Assembly: GCA_028274465.1 (NCBI GenBank)
Contig: JAHHQI010000833.1
Coordinates: 26,069-90,068, forward strand
Direction: 5' to 3'
DNA length: 64,000 bases
Source: Plantago ovata
Taxonomy: Eukaryota > Streptophyta > Magnoliopsida > Lamiales > Plantaginaceae
How positions within the stretch are numbered: the first letter of the stretch is position 1; each line of letters begins with the position of its first letter. Below, piece by piece: positions 10,789 to 22,599 of this stretch. The translations under genes and the position numbers were made by a program. The notes beneath the pieces are model-generated. The model did not search any database. It was not told the DNA's origin and was given only the letters and a program-made list of their open reading frames with translations.

Positions 10789-12640
10789 ATGGCAAAACGG
10801 AAACAACAAGGAGCCCCCACCAAAGAAGCGGAACCAGCAACCAACGCGGTAGAAAAATCTACCAACACCCATGAAGGACTAAAATTTGATGAGATCCCTC
10901 CCAACAACGATAACCCTACCTCTCCCCACTCGGGAGATGAATCAGGAGATAGCCTCGAACCCTCGGAACCCCGAGTAGAACCCCAAATCTTGATCACGGA
11001 AGACCGACTTAAAGACATAATGCGATCGGTGTACGAAGAATCCCGCAATCCTACGGAAACCGAGCCCCAAAAAAGCACTTCCATTCGAAGTAAGCCATCC
11101 CACGAATCAGCGGACAAGAACCGAGAACACTCCCGGGACCACACCTCCCGAAGTAGCGAAAGGACGCGTACCGATAGCTCGATAATGTTCACTCGAAACC
11201 CACGGAAGAACCCGGAGAAAGAACATGTTCGATCGGGGAAAAGACCCCGCCAAGAACCCATGCACGCCATCCCCGAACATGACGAATGTCTTTCGGAAGG
11301 AGAGGCATCGGATCTAGAACGAGAAACCCTCGAAAGGAAGTTGAGGAAATACGAAAACCTTCTCAAGGAACACGACCGGAAAAAGGTAGACCCAAGGGAC
11401 CGTAGACCCACCCATGACGTTGATCACTGGAGGAGGATAGACGAACGAGAGGCTCGAATGTATAGTTTCTCGAAAGGACAACCCGTTCGAAAGACTGGTT
11501 TCGCACCCAACCCTCTATCCACGAGATTGATGCGTCATTCGATCCCAGCCGAAAGAAGAATCCCCAAAAGTTTGCCCAAGTATGCCGGAATAACTTGCCC
11601 CCATGAACATAGGGTTAAGTTCGAAAACATGATGCAAACTTACGGGCATGATGAAAAAGACATGGTGATCGTATTCCCTGGTACCCTCGAAGGGGTGGCC
11701 ACAGAGTGGTACTACAATATGCCCCCCGGTTCGATCCGTTCCTACGCGGATCTAGTCCAAGCATTTCTAGGCCACTTTACCGACTACAAGAAGTCTCGAC
11801 AATCGAGTAGTTGTCTACAAGACATCATACAAAAAAGCGACGAACCCCTTCGGTGATGGTGGCAACGATTCAACGCTGTGGCATTACAAGTGGAAGACCA
11901 CCCCATGCACTTTCGAAGATAAACTCTATTCACGAACACCCGGAATCGAGGTTTGGCCTCTGAAGTCTCAAGAGAAAAACCCGAAACAGCCGAAGAGCTC
12001 TCGGACATTGTGAATAAGTACATCGAAGAGGAAAGGATGATCAAGGAAGCAAAGTTGGCTTTCGAACCATCTCCAGATCGTCGAAGGGAAAAATCCCCGA
12101 GGAGAGGACCTATCGAACCGACCCCCGACCAGGGGAGAGAACGCCCCAATTTCGATAGGCGTCTCCCACGAAGGAACCCAAGACCAATTCGTTACCCCCA
12201 GCGGAAAGTTTTCTCAGTAATCGAAAAGCAACCCTTCGTCAGATGGCCTCGAAAGCATAAGGAGACGAACACCACGAAAAGCTCCGAAGAGTACTGCAGT
12301 TTCCATAAACAACGAGGTCATGACACAGAAAGGTGTATCGAACTGACCACCGAACTGGAACGTCTAGTGGAAGAGGGGTACGCACAAGAGTACAAAGACT
12401 CGTACGGGGATTTGATGATCCGATTAGTGGAAAAACGCAAGTCCGAAGTCGTTCGACCCAACCATTCGAAACCTCCCTTACCCATGCAATCCACGGTATT
12501 TCGAGAGTCCAAGGAACTCAAGACAAGGGAGGACAATTCGGATAACGAACCTATCTTCGGAGAGATCAAGTATATTGCGGGAGGACCCACGGGAGGCGAC
12601 TCGAGAAAAGAGAGAAACCGAACGGGGCGGAGAATGCGTA
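10789..12640 (+). pseudogene. gag region of the Tat element (two in-frame stops)
   Basis: The frame opening at ATG 10789 encodes a charged, Arg/Ser/Glu-rich N-terminus (about 240 residues), then a retrotransposon gag domain containing KFENMMQTYGHDEKDMVIVF, TEWYYNMPPGSI and LVQAFLGHFTDYK. The frame is closed by TGA at 11854-11856 and TAA at 11920-11922 but continues without a shift beyond both. At about 12290-12335 is the plant Tat/Ogre zinc-knuckle-like motif YCSFHKQRGHDTERC, followed by LERLVEEGYAQEY. Gag would form the virus-like particle in the cytoplasm. With two internal stops this copy cannot make full-length Gag unless read through. Gag and pol share one reading frame here. Confidence 0.85.
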
Positions 12641-15259
12641 ACGCCTACGCCACAGACACGCCGACCTTCAATGTCGGAAGCCTCGAAGAACAAAGTGTAG
12701 CTATCACCTTCGACCACATCGACATCCCCTCACCAGATACCACTCGAAACCAAGACCCCAATTTCCCTTTGGTCGTTTCGATGATTATATCAGGCTTCAA
12801 CGTCAGCAAGATTTTGGTCGACACCGGTAGTTCGGTAAACGTAATCACCACGGCCACCCTCAAAAAAATGAAGATCGAAGGGACCGGTTTCCTTGATGTT
12901 TCGACCAACTTATCGGGTTTCGGAGGTGCTGTGGTAAAACCATTGGGGACCCTTTGGCTACTGACGTCCATGGGAACCAACCCCTCGAAAGTAACCCACC
13001 ATTGCCAATATGTGGTAGTCGATGCTCCTTTAGGCTACAACGTCTTGTTTGGACGTCCCGGACTCAATCAATTCCAAGCCGTAGCCTCTACTTACCACAT
13101 GAAGATGAAATTTCCCACGGAATTGGGTGTCGGAGAAGTTAAGGGGGACCCTAAGGAAGCATGGGAATGTTATTGCACGACCACACAGTCCAAACTCCCT
13201 CCTTTCGAACTCACCGAAAGGACGCCCGAAACCATATTCACTTCGAAAAGACAATGCATGATGATCAAGGACGGGAACTACGAACTCAATTTTCCCACTG
13301 GTACTCTCGAAGGGAAGGAACGTATCGAACCGTCTTCCGAAGTAAAGGACCTCAACCTTTCGGACGATTTCCCCAATCGAACCACCAAAATTGCGGCCGA
13401 TTTACCAGAAGCACTTGAACTATCCTTGTCACTCTTCTTGCGAGAAAATTCAGACGTGTTCGCGTGGAGCACCTTGGACCTCAAAGGGATTTCTCCCCAA
13501 GGCATTGTCCACCGACTCAATGTCAACCCAAAGGCTAAGCCCGTTAGCCAAAAGCAACGGAACTTTAGTAGGGAAAAGAACTTGATAATCGACGAAGAAG
13601 TGTCGAAACTCCTAAAAGCCGGACACATCCGACCCACTCACTTTTCAGATTGGCTATGCAATGTTGTCTTGGTAAGCAAGGGCAAAGGAAAGTGGAGAAT
13701 GTGCAACGATTTCACGGACCTTAACAAACATTGTCCAAGGGACCCCTATCCCCTACCTCGAATCAATCAACTAGTAGACTCGACTGCGGGAGCCGAACGG
13801 CTTAGCTTCATGGATGCCTCCCAAGGATATTACCAAGTCCCCATGGCTCGAGAAGACATAGACAAAACCGCTTTCGTAACCCATTCGGGGGTATACTCTT
13901 TTAGAGTCATGCCTTTCGGTTTGCGGAATGCAGGAGCCACTTACCAACGATTGGTCAATATGATGTTCGAACAAGAAATCGGATCCACCATGGAAGTCTA
14001 TGTAGATGATATGCTTGTCAAGAGCCTCGAAGCAAAAGATCATGTGAAGAATTTAGGAAGATGCTTTGCCATCCTTCGAAAATTTGGGATGAAACTAAAC
14101 CCCTCGAAGTGTACGTTCGGTGTAAGGGGAGGAAAATTCTTGGGTTACATGGTTACCCAAAGGGGGATCGAAGCCAACCCTGACAAGATCAAAGCCATCC
14201 TCGAATTTCCTAGCCCCCGAAATATCAACGAAGTCCAAAGCTCGTGGGAAGGGTCATTGCCTTTAGCCGCTTCATTTCAAGATCCGGAGAGAAAAGTCTC
14301 CCCTTTTTCAAAGTCCTACGGAATAGCAAAAACTTCGAATGGACCGAAGAAAGTGAGAAGGCTCTAACAGAGCTTAAGGACCACTTGTCGAAGCCGCCTC
14401 TCCTGTCGAAACCGAAGCAAGGAGATGTGTTATATCTACATGTCGCCATCTCTACCGAAGTTGTTAGCTCTGTTTTGGTTCGAATCGAAGGGGATCAACA
14501 CCACCCCATTTACTACTTGAGTAAAGTCCTCACCAAAGCGGAAGTAAATTACTTGGATATCGAAAAACTCGCTTATTGCGTGGTACTAGCGTCAAGGCGC
14601 CTCCGACCTTACTTCCAAGCTCATGAAGTGGTAGTGCTCACCTCCCAACCATTGAGAAGGATCTTAGGGAAGCCCGACTTATCCGGCAGATTAGTACAAT
14701 GGTCCGTCGAACTCATGGAGTATGCAATCGAGTTCCAAGCTCCGAAATCCAAAAAAGCTCAAGTAGTAGCTGATTTTTTCCTAGGGCTAGGAGAAGTCGA
14801 AACTCTCTCCGTGTTCACCATCGAAGATCTCGCCCAAGGCGAAAACATGGAACCGAGGTGGGAAATTTACGTCGACGGTTCCTCTACCCGAGGACAAGGC
14901 GGAGTTGGAATCCACATGATAGATCCCAAGGGGATCGAACTTGATTTTGCTATCCGACTAGCTTTCCCGGCCACCAACAACGAAGCCGAGTACGAGGCCA
15001 CCCTCATAGGTTTGCGCCTTTCGTTGGAGGGAGGGGCGAAACACGTGCACCTCCGCACAGATTCGCAACTAGTAGCCCAACAATTCATTGGTACTTTCGA
15101 GGCTAAAGAAGAACCTATGAATTATATTTGGCCGAGCTAAAGCAACTAACGAGCAAATTCTCAAGTGTGGAAATCTCACAAATACCACGGACTCTCAACA
15201 AAGTCGCAGACGGGTTAGCAAGATTCGGGAGTTCTTCTCAATCCATAACTACCCGACAG
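12640..15259 (+). pseudogene. pol of the Tat element: protease, reverse transcriptase, RNase H, second RNase H
   Basis: Continues the gag frame. An aspartic protease motif ILVDTGSSVNVI lies at about 12810, then RT motifs: WRMCNDFTDLNKHCPRDPYP, LSFMDASQGYYQVPMA, MPFGLRNAGATYQRLVN and the catalytic YVDD at 13999-14010. A one-base deletion near 14239 shifts the frame. After it come the RT-linked RNase H (about 14420-14770, VLYLHVAISTEVVSSVLVR, YYLSKVLTKAEVNYLDIEKL) and a second RNase H-like domain (14868-15110, WEIYVDGSS, NNEAEYEATLIGL, DSQLVAQQFIGTFEAKEE), the hallmark of dual-RNase-H Tat elements. Another indel near 15119 shifts the frame again. The product would copy element RNA and remove the template, but this copy is broken. 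Confidence 0.9.
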
Positions 15260-15619
15260 GTATGAACGTCAATTTACCACTCATCACTCACTGTCGAAAC
15301 CTCTTGGCTCGAACCATGAGGCCACTCACTATCGAAACCTCTGGATCCGAGCCATGAGATCACTCGAACCACTAAATTTATATGATTCGAAATGAACAGA
15401 TCACCCTCATGACGGTCCAACGACCCACCATTGGTGACAACAATCTTAAGAGAAAGAGAGAGATCGAAGTTAATACCATTGATGGCCAACACAAATGGTT
15501 AATAGAAATCAAGGTATATAACCAACGAACTACTCTCCAAACCGTCGAAAGTGATGGGAGACATCCTTTCGATAGGTTCCACTTAATGTTCTTTCGAGGC
15601 TAAAAATCTTTCTTTGCAG
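15260..15619 (+). other. Candidate spliced intron inside pol (between second RNase H and integrase)
   Basis: The coding frame ends ...SITTRQ at CGACAG|GTATGA and resumes LYKQGIIPTDKAEARRLRR after GCTAAAAATCTTTCTTTGCAG|C. Donor, a branch-like CTAA, pyrimidine tract and AG acceptor all look right, the join is phase 0, and the joined frame equals that of integrase. Read unspliced, the segment hits TGA at its second codon (GTA TGA). It also contains an imperfect direct repeat (CACTGTCGAAACCTC / CACTATCGAAACCTC). An alternative is a small insertion that mimics splice sites, but I see no TSD or terminal repeats. Confidence 0.55.
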
Positions 15620-16824
15620 CTATACAAACAAGGCATAATACCCACGGACAAAGCGGAAGCCAGAAGACTCCGTCGAAGATCCCAATACTTTTTGTGGGAC
15701 GGAGCTAATCTATATAAAAGGTCCTTCGATGGTCCTCACTTGAAGTGCATAGACCAGGATGAAGCTCGAACGGTGTTAGAAGAAGTACACGCCAGCAGTT
15801 GTGGAAACCACTCGGGAGGGAGAGCACTTGCACAAAAAATCCGACGCCAAGGGTTCTATTGGCCGACTTTGATCCCCGATTCGAAGGAAAGATCCAAAAA
15901 ATGCGACGAATGCCAAAGGTTCGCAAGAGATAGCAAGGCACCAGGCGAACCCATGATCCCTACGCCGATCTCATGTCCCTTCGACAGATGGGGCATCGAC
16001 ATAGTTGGAAAATTCCCAACTTCCTCCAACCAAAAGAAATTTCTAATAGTGGCGGTGGAATATTTCTCCAAATGGGTCGAAGCGGAAGCAGTAGGAAAAA
16101 TCACAGAAGAAGTCGTAAAGAATTTTGTTTGGAGGAACATCATATGTCGGTTCGGTCTTCCCCGAATTCTCGTATCCGACAATGGAGCCCAATTCACCGG
16201 AAAGAAAATCCGAGCTTGGTGCGTCGAATTGGGAATCAAGCAAAGCTTCACATCGGTTGGCCACCCCCAAGCCAACGGACAAACGGAAGTCACGAACCGA
16301 ACCATTGTGAACAACCTCGAAAAACGATTGGGACAATCGAAAGCCGATTGGGCGGATGAGTTACACGGCGTACTATGGGCCTACCGAACTACCCAAAGAA
16401 CGGCAACCAAAGAAACCCCCTTTTGCATGGTGTACGGGTCCGAAGCAGTGATACCTTGTGAAATAGCCGTCGAAACTCTACGCGTCAAAGAATACGACCC
16501 CAAGCGAAATGACGAGCTCAGAGCTTTCGAATTGGATCTTCTTGATGCCAAAAGGGAGGAAGTTAGGGTTCGAGTGTTGCGATATCAAGCCCAGATGACT
16601 AAGGCATACAACAAGCATCTCGTCAAAAGGGATCTCAATGTCGGAGACCTGGTGCTAAGGAAGACCAATATACTCGAAAAGGTTGGGAAACTACAAGAAC
16701 CTTGGAAGGGACCTTTTCGAGTTATTGAAGTTTGTCGAACGGGAGCTACAGACTTCAAGAAATGAACGGAGACCCCATTCTTCGACCTTGGAACATCAAA
16801 AACTTGAGGAAGTATTACCCCTGA
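15620..16824 (+). pseudogene. Integrase of the Tat element (late frameshift)
   Basis: Zinc-binding H-H-C-C region (EEVHASSCGNHSGG ... KKCDECQRFARD), then the DDE core with D in RWGIDIVGKFP, D in LVSDNGAQFTGKK and E in GQTEVTNRT. A C-terminal region follows (ELHGVLWAYRTTQRTATKE, FCMVYGSEAVIPCEI, LVLRKTNILEKVGKLQEPWK). The enzyme would insert element cDNA in the nucleus. A single-base loss near 16747 changes the frame just before the conserved end; the original stop is the TGA at 16822-16824. The catalytic residues are all present. It is expected to be expressed as part of the gag-pol polyprotein. Confidence 0.9.
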
Positions 16825-16865
16825 AAAGCACCCACAGAAGAAGAAACAGGAGTCTCGTCTCTACA

Positions 16866-17135
16866 GTCGAAGAGATTTTCAGCAAACCACCCCCAAAAGG
16901 GTCGTCACTGCGAAACTCTCACCAAGGGTACTTTTTGTCAAGTCGAAGAGATTTTCAGCAAACCACCCTCAAAAGGGCCGTCACTGCGAAATTCTCGCCA
17001 AGTGTACTTTTGTCAGGTCGAAGAGATTTTCAGCAAACCACCCCCAAAAGGGTCGTCACTGCGAAATTTTCGCCAAATGTAAACTTTGCCAATCGAAACC
17101 TTTCAGCAAACCACCCTTCGAAAGGGCCGTCACTG
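16866..17135 (+). repeat. 75-bp tandem repeats downstream of integrase
   Basis: The unit begins GTCGAAGAGATTTTCAGC, continues AAACCACCC and CAAAAGGG, then CGTCACTGCGAAA and a CGCCAAGTGTAC-like end. Copies start at about 16866, 16942 and 17017, with a fourth diverged copy from about 17092. Tandem repeats in this position are common in Tat/Ogre elements. Confidence 0.85.
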
Positions 17136-18302
17136 CGAGAGTAACGCCTTTTATAAAGAAACGATTGATTGGATACACGTTATTCCTACCTACGCAAACT
17201 CGAATCCATATTTTCCATAGGCCATCGACGGATGGACCATCGAAAAATGGTGCCGGATATTTTAGTCGAGTCCAAAAAGACTCGAAGAAGGACAACTTGA
17301 TAAATGTTCTTTTCGACGGGAAAAACAATTTTTCAATTGATCCTTAACCTCGATACAATTTTTCGGGATGAAAACGTTGATTTGATATAGATCTCCGACG
17401 GGACATACTAATCCAATACTTCGTTTGAAAACACTCTTATCGAAGATCCACTATTATCAATCTCGAAAGGTGATCCACTGCGAGCATTATATTCTACTTT
17501 TCGACGGAAAAACACGAATAATTTTACTTGCCCAACAAAATTAACTCCGCAAAATCTCGAAGTTCGAAATCGCCACATACATCCAAACGCTTGAAAGTCG
17601 AAAGTATACTAAAACCTATAGAGATCGTCTAAAAACCAAGGGGCTCGAAAGACACATCTACTACGTCGAAAGCTGCTACATCGAAAAGTTACTACTACAT
17701 CGAAAGTGTAAAAACCAAGTGAGTCGTAAGTAGCTACATCGAAGGTTACTATTACATACTACATCGAAAAGTTACTACTACATCGAAAAATAATCACTGC
17801 GGCCTCGAAAAATTATTGCTTTGACGTTTCGGCTAGCAAGAGTTACCAAAGCTCCGTGGAGTAAGACTCTTGCCTCGAAAGCCGAAAGACGAAAGTGCAA
17901 GTCGGCGTTGAGAATCGAAAGTCGAAAGTCGGAAGTACAAATCACATGGGCCGAAAATACAAGTCAAGACACACAAGCAATGTCTCGAGTCGAAAGTACA
18001 AGTCATATGAGCCAAAAACTAAGTACAGGTCGAAAGTCACATGAATCAAAACTCAAAGAGGTTCGAAGCCTACATAAGTCGGAACCACGAAAGACACACC
18101 AAGAGCACCAAAACAAATTTTGATCGGAGGTTCGAAAATAAGATTCGACCCGAACAACCAAAACAACCCACAAAATCCAAGTTCGAAGTCACCTTAGTAG
18201 GCGTTCGGCAAAAGAAATGTTGTTCGACACTAAGGAAAAATAAACCAAGTACATGCTTTCCTCGGCATACCGAGTCTTCTATCACCATATTCGAAAGTCC
18301 CC
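17136..18302. other. Non-coding TCGAA-rich spacer of the Tat element
   Basis: No sense-strand protein recognised. TCGAAAG, CATCGAAAAGTTACTACTA and AAAGTCGAAAGTC phrases recur (densest 17640-18060), giving a degenerate minisatellite. It separates pol from the opposite-strand gene and may hold that gene's 3' UTR. Confidence 0.6.
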
Positions 18303-20900
18303 TCATTGTTGCTCCGGATCTTTAGGATTGCTCACCGCCGTATCTTCAAGGTTCAAGTCCAACACACGAAGAATAGACCCAAAATCCTTATAACCCGCGC
18401 TATCCAAGTTAATTCCAACAGAGAAAAGATCTTCATTCCCTAGTTCACATAACTCGGGAACGAACGAAGGAAACGAAGGGGTCGAAAGGCGCACGATCGG
18501 AGCCTCCTCCGGATGAACCACGGCAAAAAATTCCTCCGATTGAAGCGCCGCGTACATCTCTTCTTCAGTCATTCGAACTCCATCATCACCCACCGTCTCT
18601 TCCGCTAGAGGAGTTTCGAGCCTCTCATTCTTTTCGAGATCAACATCTCTACTTTCGACAAAGTCAGGGGTCAACTTTTGCCCATACTTCAACTGAGCTA
18701 GGACCAAGTCTTTCGCAGCCACCATCTTCTCCGCGGTCCCTTTGCTAACCAAATACTCGAAAGACCCAGACTTTCGAAAGTCCAAAACCGCCTCAGTACG
18801 AAGGTTTCAGCCCTTCCTAACCAACTCCTCTCGAGTCCGCTTAAGAGCAATCTCGAAAGCCTCTCTTTCCCTCGACAATTGATCCACCCGGGCCTCCAAG
18901 CTCGAATTCTTCGTCTCCACATCCGAAAGCTTTTGTTGAAGAGAAGTGTTTGATTCCTTCGAAAGGAGAAGCTCCCTCGAAATGTCACGACATTGCTTTT
19001 CCTTCTTCGAAAGAGCATCCTGGACTTGTTCCTTCAACTTGTTCGATTCTTGAAGTTGAGACTCGAAGGACCCAAAGAGATTCGCCCTCTTATCCAAGCG
19101 CCTATCCAAATTCTTCGATACCGTCAACAACTAAGGGAAAAGACAAGAAGAATGAGATTCGAAACGAAACACCAAGAAGACAAAATGATAAACAGAAAAG
19201 GAATAACAACCTGCATCTGAAGAAGGGCGGCTTTGGCACGAACCTCCCCATCCGACAAACGATCCAACTCAACTTGGTCGGCATCCGACACCAAAGTGTC
19301 CCTCCACTTCAAACCAGTCTCCCCATCCACGTGCAAGAAAGAAACCCCCAAAAGGCTACGGCTCGAACCAGGACGGGTCGAAGCAGGGAGAGGGGCATCT
19401 CTCGAAACGCCTTGAGAGTCGACCGTGATAACCGTCTTCTCATTTCGAGCCCTCTTTCGCTGATTCCCCGAAACCGAACTACGATCCGAATCTCCAACCC
19501 TTTGAGATTTTTGGCGGCCAACTACCGTGTGGGTTCGATCCGAAGTATTATCCCCCGAACCCTCCACTCGCTGGTTCGAAAGACGATTGGCAACCGGAGC
19601 GGATTCAATATTGTCAACCCCAACACCCGAACCACCAACACCAAGAGGAACGGCATGCGCAACAGTAGCCGGATCGATAATATCCACAAGATTATGGGGA
19701 CGCTCCTCGGTATACTTCGAAACGGCCTTCTTGTTCGTAAGAGCCAAGGCCCTCTTGGCCAAAAAGTCACTCGAAAGCCTCATCCAATAACCTGACATCG
19801 AAAACAAAGCATGGTCAGTCGAAAGAGATAAAAAGACGAATAATAAAGACAACACAAATACACACGAAAAACATACCCAAGTCTCGAATCCCCCGCATCT
19901 CCGGTTCGGCCATCGAAACCTTCCCAAGGTAAAGAATCGGCTCAACCAAGAGACCATACGGGTTGATCCGATCCTCAGGAGAGATTCCTCGGTATTGCTT
20001 AGCCCATCCCATCCTTTTCGAAAGGGTAGGCAATACCCCATGTCGACGCCAAATTCGAAGAGTAGGGACAACCCCAGGGCTCCCATCGTCACAAGAAGGC
20101 ATCCTCACAAACACATACCGTTTTTTGTAGCCCGCACCATGAGAAGATTGAAATTTCGAGAAAAGCTCATAATTTTTTACGGGAGTGAAATAGTAGAAAC
20201 ACCCCCCATCCATATTCTCACAAACATTGAAAAAATGAAGAAAGTTCGAAGGAGTAACTTTCCTCTTAACATGCTCACACCAAACACAAAAAGCTACTAT
20301 GGATCCCATGGCATTCGGAAGCACCTGAGTGGGGCAAAGTTGGAGACCCTCTAAGACGCTAATTATCCCCTCACAAATGGGAAACCGGAAACCATGCTCT
20401 AAAGACTGGATATGAATAGCAACACAATCCTCCGGAGGACTATACATCTTGTCACTCGGCTTAGGGACCACAACTTCATAATTCCCGGGAATACCAAATT
20501 TGTGATAAAGAGTTTCGGCTTCCTTAAGACGAACGGAACTAGGATCAGTAAGGAGCTTCAAGTCCGAATTATTTTCCGTAAGCACCACACCATCATCTAA
20601 ACCACCAACGGTTTCAACCTCATCAACAACCGTAGTCATGTCCATCTTTTGTTTTCGACTCCTCAACACTCTAGTAGTCTCCGAAGGCAAAGTAATAGTT
20701 CTGTTTTCGATAGTAGGAGACCGCACGGGTTTACCTCCGACAACCTGATTCGAGGGTAAAAAGGGGTTCGAATCAGAAGGGGGTGAAGGATCGGTATCTC
20801 TACCTAAAGAATGGGACTCCTTATGTACACTAAAAGAATTCGAATTTCCATGATTCGAGTCACCACCGGCACCGGGTTGGTCAACGATTCGTTTCGACAT
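18303..20900 (-). pseudogene. Antisense three-exon gene of the Tat element (gypsy-type transposon-domain protein), one internal stop
   Basis: On the minus strand, exon 1 is 20900-19877 (ATG at 20900, MSKRIVDQPGAGG), exon 2 is 19791-19211, exon 3 is 19130-18303. Intron 1 (19876-19792, 85 bp) has donor TTGG|GTATGT and acceptor GATGTCAG; intron 2 (19210-19131, 80 bp) has donor ATGCAG|GTTGTT and acceptor TTCCCTTAG. Both joins keep phase. The exon 1 product has a low-complexity N-terminus, then a domain with FRFPICEGIISVLEGLQL, FCVWCEHVKRKVTP and LHFFNVCENMDGGCFYYFTP, like the plant 'putative gypsy type transposon' domain (PF04195 in my recollection). Exon 3 begins with a heptad-rich coiled coil. 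The total is 811 codons, with one TGA at 18809-18807. Opposite-strand genes are known in Grande-like elements; their function is unknown to me. Confidence 0.78.
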
Positions 20901-22075
20901 ACTCGGATTTCCACTACCAAATACGAAAGAAACAAATTCAGTAGGAACCCCAACCCGGAACCTACGACTAAAAAATAAACAAAAGGTTTCGACCAACCAA
21001 AAGCTTCGACTCTATGGATCGTTTTCGACTAATCAAGCAAAGTCGAAATCTATGGATCGAAATAGTCTTTCGACATAAAGTTCGACGTTTCGACCCACAC
21101 GAGTCGAAAGATTTCGACCCACCGGAAACTTCGACTCACAAAAAATTCGATTCAAAAAACCATTTTTTCGATAGACAAATTTCGACCCATCGACAACATT
21201 CGACTCATCGGCAATTTCGACCCACTGACTCGAAGACAAACGAAACAAGGATTCGACCGACAAAACAATTTTGAGGACTCGAAGACAAACGAAACAAGGA
21301 TTCGACCGACAAAACAATTTTGAGGACTCGAAGACAAACGAAACGCGGATTCGACCCACGCCGTCGAACGACCTCGACACATATAGTTTCAACTCACTGA
21401 CAACCGACCCACAAACCATACCACATCAAGACGCCAAACGGATAAATTCGACACTCAAGACCGAATGGCTTAGCAAAATCAATTTGGGGATCTACCACAA
21501 CAATACATGATCGAAACCCGAAAAAGTAAAGAGAAAAATTAAGCAAAAAGGGTGAAAGGCAAGAATGGAAGGGGAAAACCCAACAAAGAACAAGCAAAAC
21601 CACATAAAGCATTAAGGAATCGAACTCCATAGCTCCATAGAAAGAAGAAAGCAAATCAAAACACAAAGATAGCTACATAAAGCAAAGAAAACGAGACCCG
21701 AAAGAAGTACATACCCGAAATTGATGTCAACAAGATGTTCCGGAGCAAAACCGGCGGCAAGCACGAATGCGGCGGAGTAGCTTTCCGGCGAGGAGGAGGA
21801 GAGGAGAAAAGAAACACAAGAAAAAAGAAGGAAAGAATGAAGAAGAATAAAGGGAAGGAAGGGACTTTATTGACCTCTTTGACCATCATTATTGAGGGTA
21901 AGAAAGTCAAGATGTGGGCCTTCACATCTCCACCCCTACTCCGACACGTGAAGAGAAAATTTTATTAAAATATTCTCGTCCACTCAATCGTTCAAAATCC
22001 GGAGTCGAAAACACTGGCCCATTCGGAGGCCTCCCACCTTAAAACTTTCGATAGATAACTTGCATTATCGACCGA
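20901..22075. other. Spacer upstream of the antisense gene, with short tandem repeats
   Basis: Non-coding as far as I can tell, likely including the promoter and leader of the opposite-strand gene. GATTCGACC / TCGACCCA phrases recur. About 21226-21350 carries a 46-bp tandem unit (GGACTCGAAGACAAACGAAA, then CAAGGATTCGACCGACAAAA and CAATTTTGA) in two and a half copies. Confidence 0.6.
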
Positions 22076-22090
22076 AACTTGGGGGACTCA
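22076..22090 (+). other. Polypurine tract of the Tat element
   Basis: AAACTTGGGGGACTCA lies immediately before the 3' LTR; the G-rich core is the expected primer site for plus-strand DNA synthesis. Confidence 0.65.
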
Positions 22091-22599
22091 TGTTATGGGA
22101 ATAAGGGTCACTACCCTCGAAGCCTCTCCCCACTCAGGCCGACACACTCGAAACTAAAGCTATACAAGAAGGGCCGGACCCTCTAACTCGACCTTCGAAC
22201 GGTCTTAATTACTAGGGTCGAAACCGAGGCACCCGAATGGTATATGTCTCGAAAGGAGCCAACCAAGTACCCACTTGTACTGACAGGTCTCCCCTTTGAC
22301 CGGAAGATGAAGACAAAGTGAAAGATGGACCCCACAAACGTATCCTCTATATATATCATCTTTGCTCTATTTGCATGAACACTTATTATTCACACTCTTA
22401 ATATTATGCTGCCCATTTATCCTCTCAACATTAAATTGTGCTCGACCTAACTTAGGTAGGTCGATCACCCTTACCCTCCCCTCTAACTCCCCCTTTGCAG
22501 GTACACCTCGGTTCATCCCTTCAATCTAAACTCAAGCCATCAGCTCCTATGGATTGAGAGATGATGACGTAGCTCCTTAGACCGGAATTACCTTCATCA
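22091..22599 (+). repeat. 3' LTR of the Tat element
   Basis: 509 bp, the same ends as the 5' LTR. It is followed at once by the TSD gttaa and by the resumed helicase reading frame. Confidence 0.92.

Larger units (their letters stand above)
10243..22599 (+). mobile_element. Tat-lineage Gypsy LTR retrotransposon (12.4 kb)
   Basis: Bounded by LTRs 10243-10751 and 22091-22599 (509 bp each) and a perfect 5-bp TSD gttaa (10238-10242, 22600-22604). In order: LTR, PBS, gag, protease, reverse transcriptase, RNase H, a second RNase H-like domain, integrase, a long 3' region with tandem repeats, an opposite-strand gene, polypurine tract, LTR. The second RNase H and the long 3' region with an antisense gene point to the Tat (Grande/Ogre-like) group. 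Gag-pol is broken by stops and single-base indels, yet the LTRs differ at only about two sites that I could see. The whole element is unusually rich in TCGAA/TTCGA. It sits in helicase copy B. Confidence 0.93.

Noticed and set aside
10749..11411. A 220-codon minus-strand frame opposite gag
   Set aside because: Ser/Arg-rich shadow of the TCGAA-rich gag sequence; no introns, no similarity, and the real antisense gene lies elsewhere.
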